Below the pieces are notes generated by a model, which was not told where the DNA came from, did no database searches, and worked only from the letters and a program-made list of their open reading frames with translations. A program made the position numbers and the translations under genes. From positions 682,001 through 746,000 of the forward strand of contig CBDETA010000004.1 in NCBI GenBank assembly GCA_965242785.1: DNA of 64,000 bases, given 5' to 3'. The DNA is from Maricaulis sp965242785. GTDB lineage: Bacteria; Pseudomonadota; Alphaproteobacteria; Caulobacterales; Maricaulaceae. This document shows positions 36,782 to 45,526 of the stretch, piece by piece; within the stretch, counting starts at the first letter, position 1, and every line of letters begins with the position of its first letter.

Positions 36782-37507
36782 ATGGACGCGCGCGGCACGG
36801 CCGAGACCATCGCGCCGGACGGGCGCTGCGAGATCATCCTGCACCGCGCCGAACCGCCGCTGGAACATGTCGGACCGGACTGGCAGGCCCAGCCGGCGGC
36901 CTTTCTCTACGGTCCCCTGACCCGCGCCCTCGTGCTGGAACAGCGCGGCGTGATGGATGTGTTCGGCATCCGGCTTCATCCCTGGGCGACCGGTTGCCTG
37001 GGTGACAAGCCCGGCGCCTGGCGCGACCGTGCCGTTCCGCTGGCGGAGATCATGGGGGAAGCGGCCGCATCCGACCTGCTGGCCGCCGCGCGGTCTGCCG
37101 CCGACCTTGCCCGTTTCATCCCGATTGCCGCGCCCTTGCTGGCGCAGGGCCTGAGCGGGAATGCCGCCATGGCCGACGTGCAGGCGGCAATCGCCTGCCA
37201 GGCTGACGACGCCGGGCTGAGCGTGGACGGGCTCGCGGCCAAGGGCGGCCTCACCGTGCGCACGCTGAGCCGACGTTTCGAGCGCGCCTGTGGGCTCACT
37301 GCCCGCGAGTGGATCCGCATCGCCCGTTTCCAGGCGGCGCGGGCAGCATTGAAGTCAGGAGAGGACTCGCTGTCGGCCATTGCCGCCGAGGCCGGGTATG
37401 CCGACCAGGCCCACATGACCCGGGAGTTCAGACGTCTGGCCGGAACGACACCGCGGCCGTCGCGCGCTGCGGACGCGATGGATGTGCTCTATGCCGGGCC
37501 GGAGTGA
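36782..37507 (+). CDS. AraC family transcriptional regulator (start uncertain)
   Basis: At least 241 residues. The C-terminal AraC helix-turn-helix pair is clear: LSVDGLAAKGGLTVRTLSRRF and SLSAIAAEAGYADQAHMTREF. The N-terminal domain resembles DUF6597 (LPDGCxEL-like APDGRCEIILHRA). The first normal start codon is ATG 36782, but the frame is open upstream to 36689 and codes family-like residues (APQALEPFVEGIWHLQ) with no ATG, GTG or TTG. A GGGAG site precedes an ATC at 36713, which may be the true, non-canonical start. Confidence 0.88.
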   Translation: MDARGTAETIAPDGRCEIILHRAEPPLEHVGPDWQAQPAAFLYGPLTRALVLEQRGVMDVFGIRLHPWATGCLGDKPGAWRDRAVPLAEIMGEAAASDLLAAARSAADLARFIPIAAPLLAQGLSGNAAMADVQAAIACQADDAGLSVDGLAAKGGLTVRTLSRRFERACGLTAREWIRIARFQAARAALKSGEDSLSAIAAEAGYADQAHMTREFRRLAGTTPRPSRAADAMDVLYAGPE

Positions 37508-37671
37508 ACGGAGACACGCGGGCTGAAAACCCCCGCAGTTGACAAGGCTGGCCGCCGGGCCTGGCTGGCGCTATGAGGGGGCTCGGTTTGCCGCCGCTGG
37601 CTGGAACCGTTTCCGACCTCCTCCCGCACGCGCGCATTTTCCGCCTGCGCACAACTGGCAGACCCGTTTTC

Positions 37672-39267
37672 ATGCTGACGATTTCCAATCTCGACTACCG
37701 CATCGGCGGGCGTTCGCTGTTTGCCAATGCTTCGGCGCAGATCTCGGCCGGCTGGAAGGTGGGGCTGGTCGGCCGCAATGGCACCGGCAAGTCCACCCTG
37801 CTGCGGATCATCCGCGAGGAGATCGAGCATCCGTCGCCGGACGGGTCCGTGCGCCTGGCCCGCGGGGCCCGGATGGGTTGGGTGGCGCAGGAGGTCGAGC
37901 CGTCCGACGAGACCATCCTGGAGGTGGTGCTGGCCACCGATGCCGAGCGGCACGCCCTGATGCAGGAAGCCGATACCGCGACCGATCCCGACCGGATCGC
38001 CGAGATCCACATGCGCCTGATTGATATCGACGCCTGGACGGCGGAGTCGCGGGCGGCGGAAATCCTCACCGGTCTGGGCTTTTCCAATGATGACCTGTCG
38101 CGTCCGACGCGGGAATTCTCCGGCGGCTGGCGCATGCGTGCGGCGATTGCCGGAGTGTTGTTCTCCGAGCCGGACCTGCTGCTGCTGGACGAGCCGACGA
38201 ACTATCTCGATCTGGAAGGTGCGGCGTGGCTGGAAACCTATCTGATGAAGTATCCGCACACGGTGCTGATCGTCTCGCACGACCGCGAGATGCTGAACCG
38301 CTGCGTGACCCACACCCTGGCGCTGGAACACCAGACGCTGTCGATCTCGCCGGGCGGATATGATGCCTGGCTGAGGCTGCGCGCAGCCAAGACCGCGCTG
38401 CTGGAGAGCCAGCGGGCCAAGCAGGATGCCGACCGGGAACGTCTTCAGGCCTTCGTCGATCGCTTCAAGGCCAAGGCCTCCAAGGCGGCGCAGGCCCAGT
38501 CCCGGGTGAAGATGCTGGAAAAGATGCAGGAGATCACGATCCCGCTGGAAGAGCGCACCACGCCCTTCTCCTTCCCCACTTCGACCGACAAGTTGGCCCC
38601 GCCCCTGCTGCAGCTGCGGGACGCTTCGGTGGGCTATGGCGAGCAGGCGGTGATCCTGTCGGATGTGGATCTGCGGCTGGACCCGGAAGACCGTATCGCG
38701 ATCATCGGTGCGAACGGGCAGGGCAAGACGACGCTTGTCAAATCCATCGCCGAGCGCCTGCCGCTGCTGGCCGGCGAGCGGTCGGCACCGCGGTCCCTGC
38801 GGGTGGGGTATTTCTCGCAGGACCAGATGGACGAGCTACGACCGGGCGAAACCGTGCTGGACCATGTGCGCGACGCCCTGCCGGAACACACGCCGCCGGC
38901 CCGGTGCCGGGCCGTTGCCGCGGCGATGGGCTTTTCGCACGAGAAGGTCGAGACCGTGATCGACAAGCTGTCCGGGGGCGAGAAGGTGCGCCTCCTGCTG
39001 GGCCTGATGGCGCTGGAAAAGCCGCACATCCTGATCCTGGACGAGCCGACCTCGCACCTCGATATCGACAGCCGCGAAGCGCTGATCTACGCGCTGAACG
39101 AATATCAGGGCGCCGTCGTGCTGATCACCCACGATGTCTATCTGGCCGAAGGCACCGCGGACCAGTTGTGGCTGGTCAAGGATGGCAAGGCCAAGCGCTA
39201 TGGCGGCAGCCTGGAGGATTACCGCAAGCTGATCCTGCAGGCCGAACGCTCGTCGTCCCGGAACTAG
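37672..39267 (+). CDS. ABC-F family ATPase (Uup/YheS/EttA-like)
   Basis: A 531-residue soluble protein with two ABC cassettes and no membrane domain, typical of ABC-F translation factors. Walker A motifs are GRNGTGKST (about 38-46) and GANGQGKTT (about 344-352). Signatures are FSGGWRMR and LSGGEKVR, and the Walker B blocks LLLLDEPTNYLDLE and ILILDEPTSHLDI are intact. The linker around residues 240-290 is charged and helical (AKQDADRERLQAFVDRFK). Role in ribosome function is from family knowledge. Confidence 0.94.
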   Translation: MLTISNLDYRIGGRSLFANASAQISAGWKVGLVGRNGTGKSTLLRIIREEIEHPSPDGSVRLARGARMGWVAQEVEPSDETILEVVLATDAERHALMQEADTATDPDRIAEIHMRLIDIDAWTAESRAAEILTGLGFSNDDLSRPTREFSGGWRMRAAIAGVLFSEPDLLLLDEPTNYLDLEGAAWLETYLMKYPHTVLIVSHDREMLNRCVTHTLALEHQTLSISPGGYDAWLRLRAAKTALLESQRAKQDADRERLQAFVDRFKAKASKAAQAQSRVKMLEKMQEITIPLEERTTPFSFPTSTDKLAPPLLQLRDASVGYGEQAVILSDVDLRLDPEDRIAIIGANGQGKTTLVKSIAERLPLLAGERSAPRSLRVGYFSQDQMDELRPGETVLDHVRDALPEHTPPARCRAVAAAMGFSHEKVETVIDKLSGGEKVRLLLGLMALEKPHILILDEPTSHLDIDSREALIYALNEYQGAVVLITHDVYLAEGTADQLWLVKDGKAKRYGGSLEDYRKLILQAERSSSRN

Positions 39268-39276
39268 GCTGCTCGC

Positions 39277-39768
39277 CTAGGCGCAATCACGTTCGGGCAG
39301 GTCCGGCTCCACCGGCTGGCCGTCTGCGTTGTAGAGCGCGGCGAAGTTGAAGGCATGCGCTGTCGAGCCGTTCGCATCGATGCTGGCCAGCCGGGCCTGG
39401 GCCTCGGCCAGGGTCGGCACGTGACCTTCGGGAACCCACCACATGGCCAGGTGGGCGCGGTCGAGCTCGGAGAACCATTCCTTGCGCCGCATCATCACCT
39501 TGGCGTGGGCGGTCTTGAAGGCGAAGTTGAACAGCGCGTCGAGATCCTGCCAGACGCTCATATTGATCAGGAGGCGCGGGTTATCCAGGCCCGGCACAGT
39601 CATCTGGTCTTCCTCGTCCTGATAGCGCCGGACGAAGCCGGGCATGCGCTCGGCCATGGCATTGACCGGGTCCAGAAGGTCGATGAAGGACTGGAAGCGG
39701 GGATCCTCGCGGTCGTATTTCGCGTGGGCGATGTTGATCTGGGCGAGTTGAAAACCGGTGCCGGACAT
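39277..39768 (-). CDS. DUF3291 family protein
   Basis: A 163-residue soluble protein starting MSGTGFQLAQINIAHAKYD. The blocks MAERMPGFVRRYQDE, NMSVWQDLDALFNFAF and HLAMWWVPEGHVPTLAEAQ match DUF3291, a dimeric alpha/beta-barrel-like family of unknown function. GGGAGG lies eight bases before ATG 39768. Convergent with the ABC-F gene and divergent from mdh. Confidence 0.85.
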   Translation of the reverse strand: MSGTGFQLAQINIAHAKYDREDPRFQSFIDLLDPVNAMAERMPGFVRRYQDEEDQMTVPGLDNPRLLINMSVWQDLDALFNFAFKTAHAKVMMRRKEWFSELDRAHLAMWWVPEGHVPTLAEAQARLASIDANGSTAHAFNFAALYNADGQPVEPDLPERDCA

Positions 39769-39856
39769 CGCCGCCTCCCTTGCTGCCTGTCTCAGTTAGG
39801 CGGGCGGCCTGGCGGGCACAACCCGGAGCGGCCGGAATCCGCGACGATTTCCCTGC

Positions 39857-39885
39857 CTTGCCGAATTCCTCCGTGGGCGCTAGAC
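39857..39885 (+). promoter_or_regulatory. Probable mdh promoter
   Basis: TTGCCG (39857-39862) and GCTAGACC (39878-39885), the latter close to the Caulobacter -10 GCTANAWC, are separated by 15 bases and end about 41 bases before the mdh start. Confidence 0.4.
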
Positions 39886-39926
39886 CGCTGCGCAAGTTTT
39901 CTTCCTTCCCCAAAGAGGTAGCTCCC

Positions 39927-40889
39927 ATGGCACGAAACAAGATTGCGCTCATCGGATCCGGCATGATCGGTGGCACCCTGGCCCATATCGCCGCGCGCGA
40001 GGAACTGGGCGATGTCGTCCTGTTCGACATTGCCGAGGGCGTGGCCAAGGGCAAGGCGCTGGACATCGCCGAGGCGAGCCCGGTCTTCGGCAAGGACAGC
40101 CAGCTGGCCGGTGCCGCTGACTATGAAGCCATTGCCGGCGCCGATGTCTGCATCGTCACGGCCGGCGTGCCGCGCAAGCCGGGCATGAGCCGCGATGACC
40201 TGCTGGGCATCAATCTGAAAGTCATGAAGGCCGTCGGCGAAGGCATTGCCAAGCACGCTCCGAACGCCTTCGTGATCTGCATCACCAACCCGCTGGATGC
40301 CATGGTCTGGGCGCTGCGCGAGTTTTCCGGCCTGCCGCACAACAAGGTCGTCGGCATGGCGGGCGTGCTCGATTCGGCCCGTTTCCGCTGGTTCCTGGCG
40401 GAAGAATTCAATGTCTCCGTCCAGGACGTGAACGCCTTCGTGATGGGCGGCCATGGCGACACGATGGTGCCGCTGCTGCGCTATTCCACGGTTGCCGGCA
40501 TCCCAGTTCCGGACATGGTCAAGATGGGCTGGTCCACGACCGAGAAGATGGACGAGATCGTCCAGCGCACCCGCGGCGGCGGCGGCGAGATCGTCGCTCT
40601 TCTGGGCACGGGCTCGGCCTATTACGCCCCGGCGGAAAGCGCCATCGAGATGGCCATCGCCTATCTGCGCGACAAGAAGCGCATCCTGCCCTGCGCGGCG
40701 CACCTGACCGGCCAGTTTGGCCAGGACGATCTTTATGTCGGCGTGCCGGTGGTGATCGGTGCCGGCGGTGTCGAGAAGGTCGTCGAGATCGAACTCAATG
40801 CCGAGGAACAGGCCATGTTCGACCACTCGGTCGACGCCGTGAAGGGCCTGGTCGAGGCCTGCAAGGGTCTGGAGCCGTCGCTGGCTTAA
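39927..40889 (+). CDS. mdh: Malate dehydrogenase
   Basis: A 320-residue NAD-dependent TCA enzyme of the LDH-like MDH group found in alphaproteobacteria. The dinucleotide motif is IGSGMIGG (about 9-16), the mobile loop AGVPRKPGMSRDDLL gives substrate-binding Arg, TNPLDAMVW follows, and catalytic Asp and His appear in LDSARFRWFLAEE and GGHGDTMVPL. AGAGG precedes ATG 39927. In many relatives mdh leads directly into sucCD; here a terminator follows and sucCD lies 8 kb away. Confidence 0.97.
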   Translation: MARNKIALIGSGMIGGTLAHIAAREELGDVVLFDIAEGVAKGKALDIAEASPVFGKDSQLAGAADYEAIAGADVCIVTAGVPRKPGMSRDDLLGINLKVMKAVGEGIAKHAPNAFVICITNPLDAMVWALREFSGLPHNKVVGMAGVLDSARFRWFLAEEFNVSVQDVNAFVMGGHGDTMVPLLRYSTVAGIPVPDMVKMGWSTTEKMDEIVQRTRGGGGEIVALLGTGSAYYAPAESAIEMAIAYLRDKKRILPCAAHLTGQFGQDDLYVGVPVVIGAGGVEKVVEIELNAEEQAMFDHSVDAVKGLVEACKGLEPSLA

Positions 40890-40910
40890 GCCCAGCCGCT
40901 TGACGGAATA

Positions 40911-40950
40911 AAGAAGCCGCCGGCCCCTTCGGGACCGGCGGTTTTCTTTT
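40911..40950. terminator. mdh terminator
   Basis: CCGCCGGCCC pairs with GGGACCGGCGG with one mismatch around a short TTC loop, followed by TTTTCTTTT; A-rich bases precede it. It ends five bases before the convergent TspO-like gene. Confidence 0.85.
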
Positions 40951-40955
40951 GCGTG

Positions 40956-41471
40956 TCAGAGCCCGCCGGCGAAGGTGGCGCCATTGTTCAGGCGCATCAG
41001 TTCGAAACCCAGCACGACCAGGAAGCTGTGCCAGCCCAGCGCCGGCCAGAGCAGGACGCTGGCGGTCCGTGAGGCGCGGCTGATCAGCCCGGTCGCGAAG
41101 AAGGCGAAGAGCCACATCAACAGGGCGGCCAGGAAGCCGAGCGCCGGGTCACGCAGGGAGAAGAAGACCAGGATCTGTGTCGTCATCCCGGCGATCCAGA
41201 TCAGTTCCAGCAGGCTGGCCCAGGTGCGTGTGCCCTGGCGTCCCGCGGTCTGCGTGATCCACAGCGCGATGACCGCAAACACCGGAATGAACAGGCCGAC
41301 CGTGTTGAGCAGGGTGTAGCTGGGGGTCCAGTTGGGGCTGTTGAGCTCGGTCAGCCATTCGAAGGCGCCGCTGGCATGCACCCAACCGGACAGCCCGCCG
41401 GTCAGGCTGGCAGCGCCGATCAGATAGACCAGCAGGGTCATGATGCCCGGACCATGGCGTTTTTCGCCCAT
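40956..41471 (-). CDS. TspO/MBR family membrane protein
   Basis: A 171-residue protein with five predicted helices. NSPNWTPSYTLLNTVGLFI near residue 43-61 corresponds to the KPxWxPP region of TspO, and LLWPALGWHSFLVVLGFELMRL matches the last conserved helix. TspO proteins bind porphyrins and affect redox-linked gene control. The tryptophan-rich ligand pocket is somewhat divergent here. ATG 41471 gives the full length; a Met ten codons later is possible. Confidence 0.78.
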   Translation of the reverse strand: MGEKRHGPGIMTLLVYLIGAASLTGGLSGWVHASGAFEWLTELNSPNWTPSYTLLNTVGLFIPVFAVIALWITQTAGRQGTRTWASLLELIWIAGMTTQILVFFSLRDPALGFLAALLMWLFAFFATGLISRASRTASVLLWPALGWHSFLVVLGFELMRLNNGATFAGGL

Positions 41472-41613
41472 CAGGAAAAACTCACTCTACCCACTTCCCC
41501 ACCCCCTCGACCTGCAAGTCACACGCCAGTCGTCGGATCGGGAAGCTCACTCACCCGGCGCGAAGCTTAACGGGCCTGCGCAGCAATGCGATGGCGTGGG
41601 CAGTCATAAAGAA

Positions 41614-41631
41614 TGCGTGTATTCACACGCA
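41614..41631. promoter_or_regulatory. Dyad upstream of the GNAT gene
   Basis: TGCGTGT-ATTC-ACACGCA is a perfect 7-bp inverted repeat 46-63 bases before ATG 41677. It could be an operator or a small hairpin in the leader. The remaining bases between 41472 and 41676 show nothing else clear. Confidence 0.3.
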
Positions 41632-41676
41632 ACGCAGACCCGTCCCAACCGTTCCTGAAAAGGCCCGATATCCGCC

Positions 41677-42219
41677 ATGTCCACGATCAAGCTGGAAACC
41701 GACCGTCTCATTTTGCGCCAACCGGATCTGAGCGATTTCGAACCCCTGTGCGCACTGATGGGGGATGCCGAAACCACGCGTTTCATCGGCGGTGTGCAGG
41801 AACCGGCCCTGGTCTGGCGCAGCTTGTGCGGCATTGTCGGACACTGGCAATTGCGCGGTTATGGCTTTTTGAGCGTGATCGAGAAATCCAGCGGGGCCTG
41901 GCTGGGCCGGGTCGGGCCCTGGTATCCGCATGGCTGGCCGCAGCCGGAAATCGGCTGGTCGCTGAACCGCTCGACCTGGCGCAAGGGCTATGCGACCGAG
42001 GCCGCCACCGCGTGCATGGACTGGGTGTTCGATGATCTGGGCTGGCCGGACGTGGTGCATCTGATCCATGCCGACAATACGCCCAGCCAGGGCGTGGCAC
42101 GCAAGCTGGGCTCCCGCGATCTGGGCCGCGATGTCGAGGTCGCCGGCTTTGACATGGTGGTGGATCTTTGGGGGCAGAGCGCGGGCGACTGGCGCAGCCA
42201 CTGCAAGACCTTGCGTTAG
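41677..42219 (+). CDS. GNAT acetyltransferase (RimJ/RimL type)
   Basis: A 180-residue acetyltransferase. LETDRLILRQPDLSDFEPL is the usual RimJ/L start. The acetyl-CoA region is near EIGWSLNRSTWRKGYATEAA (about 92-111), and VVHLIHADNTPSQGVARKLG is the conserved motif B. Acceptor unknown: it may acetylate an amino group of a protein or small molecule. Its stop overlaps the convergent LytTR gene. Confidence 0.9.
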   Translation: MSTIKLETDRLILRQPDLSDFEPLCALMGDAETTRFIGGVQEPALVWRSLCGIVGHWQLRGYGFLSVIEKSSGAWLGRVGPWYPHGWPQPEIGWSLNRSTWRKGYATEAATACMDWVFDDLGWPDVVHLIHADNTPSQGVARKLGSRDLGRDVEVAGFDMVVDLWGQSAGDWRSHCKTLR

Positions 42220-42950
42220 TACCAGCCCGCTTCGCGCAATTTGGGTGCATAGGTCCGGCTGACCGGCGCTTCCACACCATTGCTCAGCGTCAGCACCGCC
42301 CGGCCATCGCCGCGCGAGACCGAGGCCACGGCGGGTCGGGCCACCCACCAGGACCGGTGCGTCTGCGCCCCGTCCAGCGTTTCCACGGCCGCGATGGCAT
42401 CGCCCAGACGCATCAGGATGAGCGCGTCCCCGGCCGATGTGTGGACCCGCAAATAGTGATCCTCGGCCTGCAGGGCGAGCAGTTCGGCCTGGCGCAGGCG
42501 GGGCGGGATTTTGTCCAGCAAGGCCGGTCCCAGAGTCGAGGGTGCCGGTTCCGCGGCGGGCGCGCGGCGGCTTTCGACCAGCACGGAGACCGTGGTCACC
42601 CCAGCCGAGATCACCCAGACGAAGAAGAAGATCATCGGCAGGACGTAGAGCGGATAGGGTCCGTTGAAGGCGAGCTGCAGCAGCGCCACGACGGTGGCGA
42701 CCGGAATGGACACCAGCACGGTGGTCGCTGCGGCCACCGCCAGGCGCGGCCAGTCCGGCGCCAGATGGCCGAAGGCCCAGGTGCTGATTGATCCGCTAAT
42801 CCAGCCCAGCGCCATCAGCCCGGTCCAGTAGAACCAGATCCAGGGCAGGCCGAGCCCGGCCGTCTCGTAGGGAGCGAGAATCGACAGGAAAGTGCCCAGC
42901 GCCAGCACGGCGGCGATGTTGGGGGCCCAGGATTTCAGTCTTTCAATCAT
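42216..42950 (-). CDS. Membrane-bound LytTR transcriptional regulator
   Basis: A 244-residue protein. Four hydrophobic helices (about 10-28, 38-60, 70-92, 103-126) form an N-terminal membrane domain. Residues about 150-244 are a LytTR DNA-binding domain: LLALQAEDHYLRVHTSAGDALI, THRSWWVARPAV and the closing basic strand. There is no receiver domain, so the signal probably comes through the membrane part. It is divergent from the exported-protein genes that begin at 43112, which are the best guess for targets. Confidence 0.88.
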   Translation of the reverse strand: MIERLKSWAPNIAAVLALGTFLSILAPYETAGLGLPWIWFYWTGLMALGWISGSISTWAFGHLAPDWPRLAVAAATTVLVSIPVATVVALLQLAFNGPYPLYVLPMIFFFVWVISAGVTTVSVLVESRRAPAAEPAPSTLGPALLDKIPPRLRQAELLALQAEDHYLRVHTSAGDALILMRLGDAIAAVETLDGAQTHRSWWVARPAVASVSRGDGRAVLTLSNGVEAPVSRTYAPKLREAGWY

Positions 42951-43111
42951 GCCGGCCTGACCGTTCGCGAAGCGTGAGTGAACACCTAGCGCAATTCACG
43001 AAGCAGGACAGCCCTCTAGCGAAGATGCTGTGGCGCCGCCGGCAGCCTTGCCGCTCTTCTTCATTCCGACGCCGGGCCTGACCCGGACAGGCGAAACATG
43101 GAGAGACCCGC

Positions 43112-43525
43112 ATGATGACACTAACGGCACTGGCCGCAGTCCTGGCCCTGACGACAGCACAGCCCGAAGCCAGCCTCACCCTCACGGTCGAGGGGATCGA
43201 AACCCAGACAGGAAGCCTGGCGATCGGCGTTTTCAATACACAGGAAGGCTGGGATGACGGCACGGCCGTGACCGGTCGCCGCGTGGAAGTGACCGGCATG
43301 ACGGTGGAGGTTGATCTCGGCGCGCTGCCCCCGGGCGAGTACGGCATCAAGCTCTATCACGACGTCGATGATGACGGCGAGCTGGACGCCAATCTGATGG
43401 GCATTCCCAGCGAACCCTTTGCCTTTTCCAACAATGCGATGGGCCGTTTCGGTCCGGCCAGCTGGTCTGACGCGGTGTTTGCTGTCGAAGCTGCCGGCAC
43501 CCGTCACACGGTTCGCCTGCAATAG
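43112..43525 (+). CDS. DUF2141 family exported protein
   Basis: A 137-residue protein with a short signal peptide (to about residue 19). The mature part, SLTLTVEGIETQTGSLAIG, LPPGEYGIKLYHDVDDDGELD and SNNAMGRFGPASWSDAVF, matches DUF2141, an Ig-like or transthyretin-like fold of unknown role. In several bacteria DUF2141 genes lie beside carotenoid genes, as here beside a carotenoid oxygenase six bases downstream. ATG 43112 begins MMTLTAL, with a start one codon later possible. Confidence 0.85.
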   Translation: MMTLTALAAVLALTTAQPEASLTLTVEGIETQTGSLAIGVFNTQEGWDDGTAVTGRRVEVTGMTVEVDLGALPPGEYGIKLYHDVDDDGELDANLMGIPSEPFAFSNNAMGRFGPASWSDAVFAVEAAGTRHTVRLQ

Positions 43526-43531
43526 GAGGTC

Positions 43532-45040
43532 ATGATGACACAGACGCGGCGCGACATGCTTACCCTGATGGCCGCAGCGGGCGGCATTGCGGCCCTGCCC
43601 GGACAGGTGTTCGGCCAGGGCGGGGATCCGGTGTTCGAGGGCTTTGAAGCGGCCCGCCGGGACCAGGCCTGGACGCTGGGCTATTCCGACGCTCCGGCTG
43701 ACGGTTTCGACGGTGTCGCGCGGCGTCTGCATGGCCGCATGCCGGCGGGGCTCAGCGGTGTGCTCCACCGCAATGGTCCGGGCCGGTTCAGCCGCAATGG
43801 CTGGCGCTATCGGCACTGGTTCGACGGTGACGGCCTGGTCCATGCCTGGCGGCTGGGATCGGGCGGTACTGTCAGCCACCGCGCCCGCTTTGTCGGCACC
43901 CGCAAATGGCAGCTCGAGCAGGAGGCCGGCCGTTTCCTGATGCCGGCCTTCGGGTCTGTTCCGCCCAACAGCCAGGGTCTGCGCGGTCCGGACGACATGA
44001 ATGCGGCCAATACCTCGGTGATGATGCTGAATGGCGAGCTGATGGCGCTGTGGGAAGGCGGATCAGGCTGGAGGATCGACCCGGAGACGCTGGAAAGCCG
44101 CGGTCCCAAGCGCTGGGCGGGCGAGCTGGACGGGCTGCCCTTCTCGGCCCATCCCAAAGTGGATCCGGACGGAACCGTGTGGAATTTCGGCCAGGCCGCC
44201 TCGCATGACATGCTGGTGTTGTGGCAGATCGGTCCTGACGGGGCGCTGCAACGGGCCGAACTGGTGCGCGACATTCCCGGCGGCATGATCCACGATTTCG
44301 CTGTCACGGACCGTTCCCTGGTCTTCCTGGTCGGCAATCTGGCCTTTGACGCGATGCGCATGCCTTTCCTGGATAGTTTCCGCTGGGATGACAGTCGCGG
44401 GCTGCGCGTGGTGGTGCTGGACAAGGCGGACTGGTCGCTGCGGCGCAGCTGGGAAATGCCGCCCGGCTTCCTGTTCCACGTCGGGGGTGCCTGGGAAGAT
44501 GCCGATGGCACAATCCATGTCGACGCGGCCCTGTCGGACAATGCCCGCTTTGCAGTCCAGGGCGTGCAGGACCTGATGCGCGGGGCGCTGCATCCCGATA
44601 CGGACGGGGATGCCCGGCTCAACCGGATCACCTTGCAGCCGGGCGGACGCTATCGTGTCGATGGTTTTGACGACGGTTTTGCCGAATTCCCGCAGGTTGA
44701 TCCGCGCCGGGTCGGACTGGCGCGCCGCTATACTTGGCATATCGGTTGGCAGGCTGGTCAGGTGGAGGGTGCGCGGGAAGTCGTCCGCCGCGATCTTGCT
44801 TCCGGCCAGACGGACCGCTTCATCCATCCCGACGGCACCATCGTGGAAGAACCGCTGTTCATTCCCATGGGGTCGGGCGAGGGCGAGGGCTGGATCATCC
44901 ATACCGCGCTCAATCTGACCGAAGCGGCGACCGAGCTGCATGTGTTCGATGCGCTGAACCTGGCCGATGGACCCGCAGCGAGCTGGCGCCTGCCCTATGC
45001 CTGCCCGCTGGGTTTCCACGGTTGTTGGCGCAACGCCTAG
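43532..45040 (+). CDS. Carotenoid oxygenase family protein with Tat signal
   Basis: A 502-residue non-haem iron dioxygenase of the RPE65/CCD family, which cleaves carotenoids, apocarotenals or stilbenes. The N-terminus TRRDMLTLMAAAGGIAAL has a twin-arginine signal, so it should fold in the cytoplasm and act in the periplasm. Iron-ligand His candidates lie in AHPKVDPDGTVWN, MIHDFAVTDRSLVFL, FHVGGAWEDADG and FHGCWRNA. AGGAGG overlaps the preceding gene's stop and sits well before ATG 43532. Substrate unknown. Confidence 0.9.
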   Translation: MMTQTRRDMLTLMAAAGGIAALPGQVFGQGGDPVFEGFEAARRDQAWTLGYSDAPADGFDGVARRLHGRMPAGLSGVLHRNGPGRFSRNGWRYRHWFDGDGLVHAWRLGSGGTVSHRARFVGTRKWQLEQEAGRFLMPAFGSVPPNSQGLRGPDDMNAANTSVMMLNGELMALWEGGSGWRIDPETLESRGPKRWAGELDGLPFSAHPKVDPDGTVWNFGQAASHDMLVLWQIGPDGALQRAELVRDIPGGMIHDFAVTDRSLVFLVGNLAFDAMRMPFLDSFRWDDSRGLRVVVLDKADWSLRRSWEMPPGFLFHVGGAWEDADGTIHVDAALSDNARFAVQGVQDLMRGALHPDTDGDARLNRITLQPGGRYRVDGFDDGFAEFPQVDPRRVGLARRYTWHIGWQAGQVEGAREVVRRDLASGQTDRFIHPDGTIVEEPLFIPMGSGEGEGWIIHTALNLTEAATELHVFDALNLADGPAASWRLPYACPLGFHGCWRNA

Positions 45041-45049
45041 GAGGCCGGC

Positions 45050-45460
45050 ATGTCGCTGGATGCCCTGTTCGAGGCGGATCCGGTCATTCAGTTCCACGTC
45101 GCCTGCGCGACCGGAGCACTGATCCTTGGGGCCCTGCAATGGCTCGGCCCCAAGGGCACGCTTCCGCATCGCACGCTGGGGATGGTCTGGGCCGGCCTGA
45201 TGGCCCTGACCGCCTTGTCCGCCGTTTTCATCCGCGAGGTCAATGAGGGTCAGTTCTCACTGATCCATCTCCTGATCCCGCTGACCCTGTTCGGACTGGT
45301 CGGCCTGGCGCGTTCGGTGCGCAAGTCTGCGCGCAAGGGGCAGCATCACCGACTTGTGATGACCCTCTATTTCTGTGCCCTGATCGTGCCGGGGCTCTTT
45401 GCGTTCTTGCCCGGACGGCTTTTTAACACTGTGTTCCTTTCCAGCCTGAGCGGTTCGTAA
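45050..45460 (+). CDS. DUF2306 family membrane protein
   Basis: A 136-residue protein with four helices. FHVACATGALILGALQWLGPKG near 15-36 and HRTLGMVWAGLMALTALSA are typical of DUF2306, with conserved histidines in helices that suggest haem or metal contact. AGGAGG precedes ATG 45050, nine bases after the oxygenase stop, so it is part of the same operon. Confidence 0.82.
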   Translation: MSLDALFEADPVIQFHVACATGALILGALQWLGPKGTLPHRTLGMVWAGLMALTALSAVFIREVNEGQFSLIHLLIPLTLFGLVGLARSVRKSARKGQHHRLVMTLYFCALIVPGLFAFLPGRLFNTVFLSSLSGS

Positions 45461-45526
45461 TGCGTGGGTCATGTCCGGGACAGGCTGGCGCGTCGAGCGT
45501 CTGCGGACGGGCAGAGGGAGGAATTC

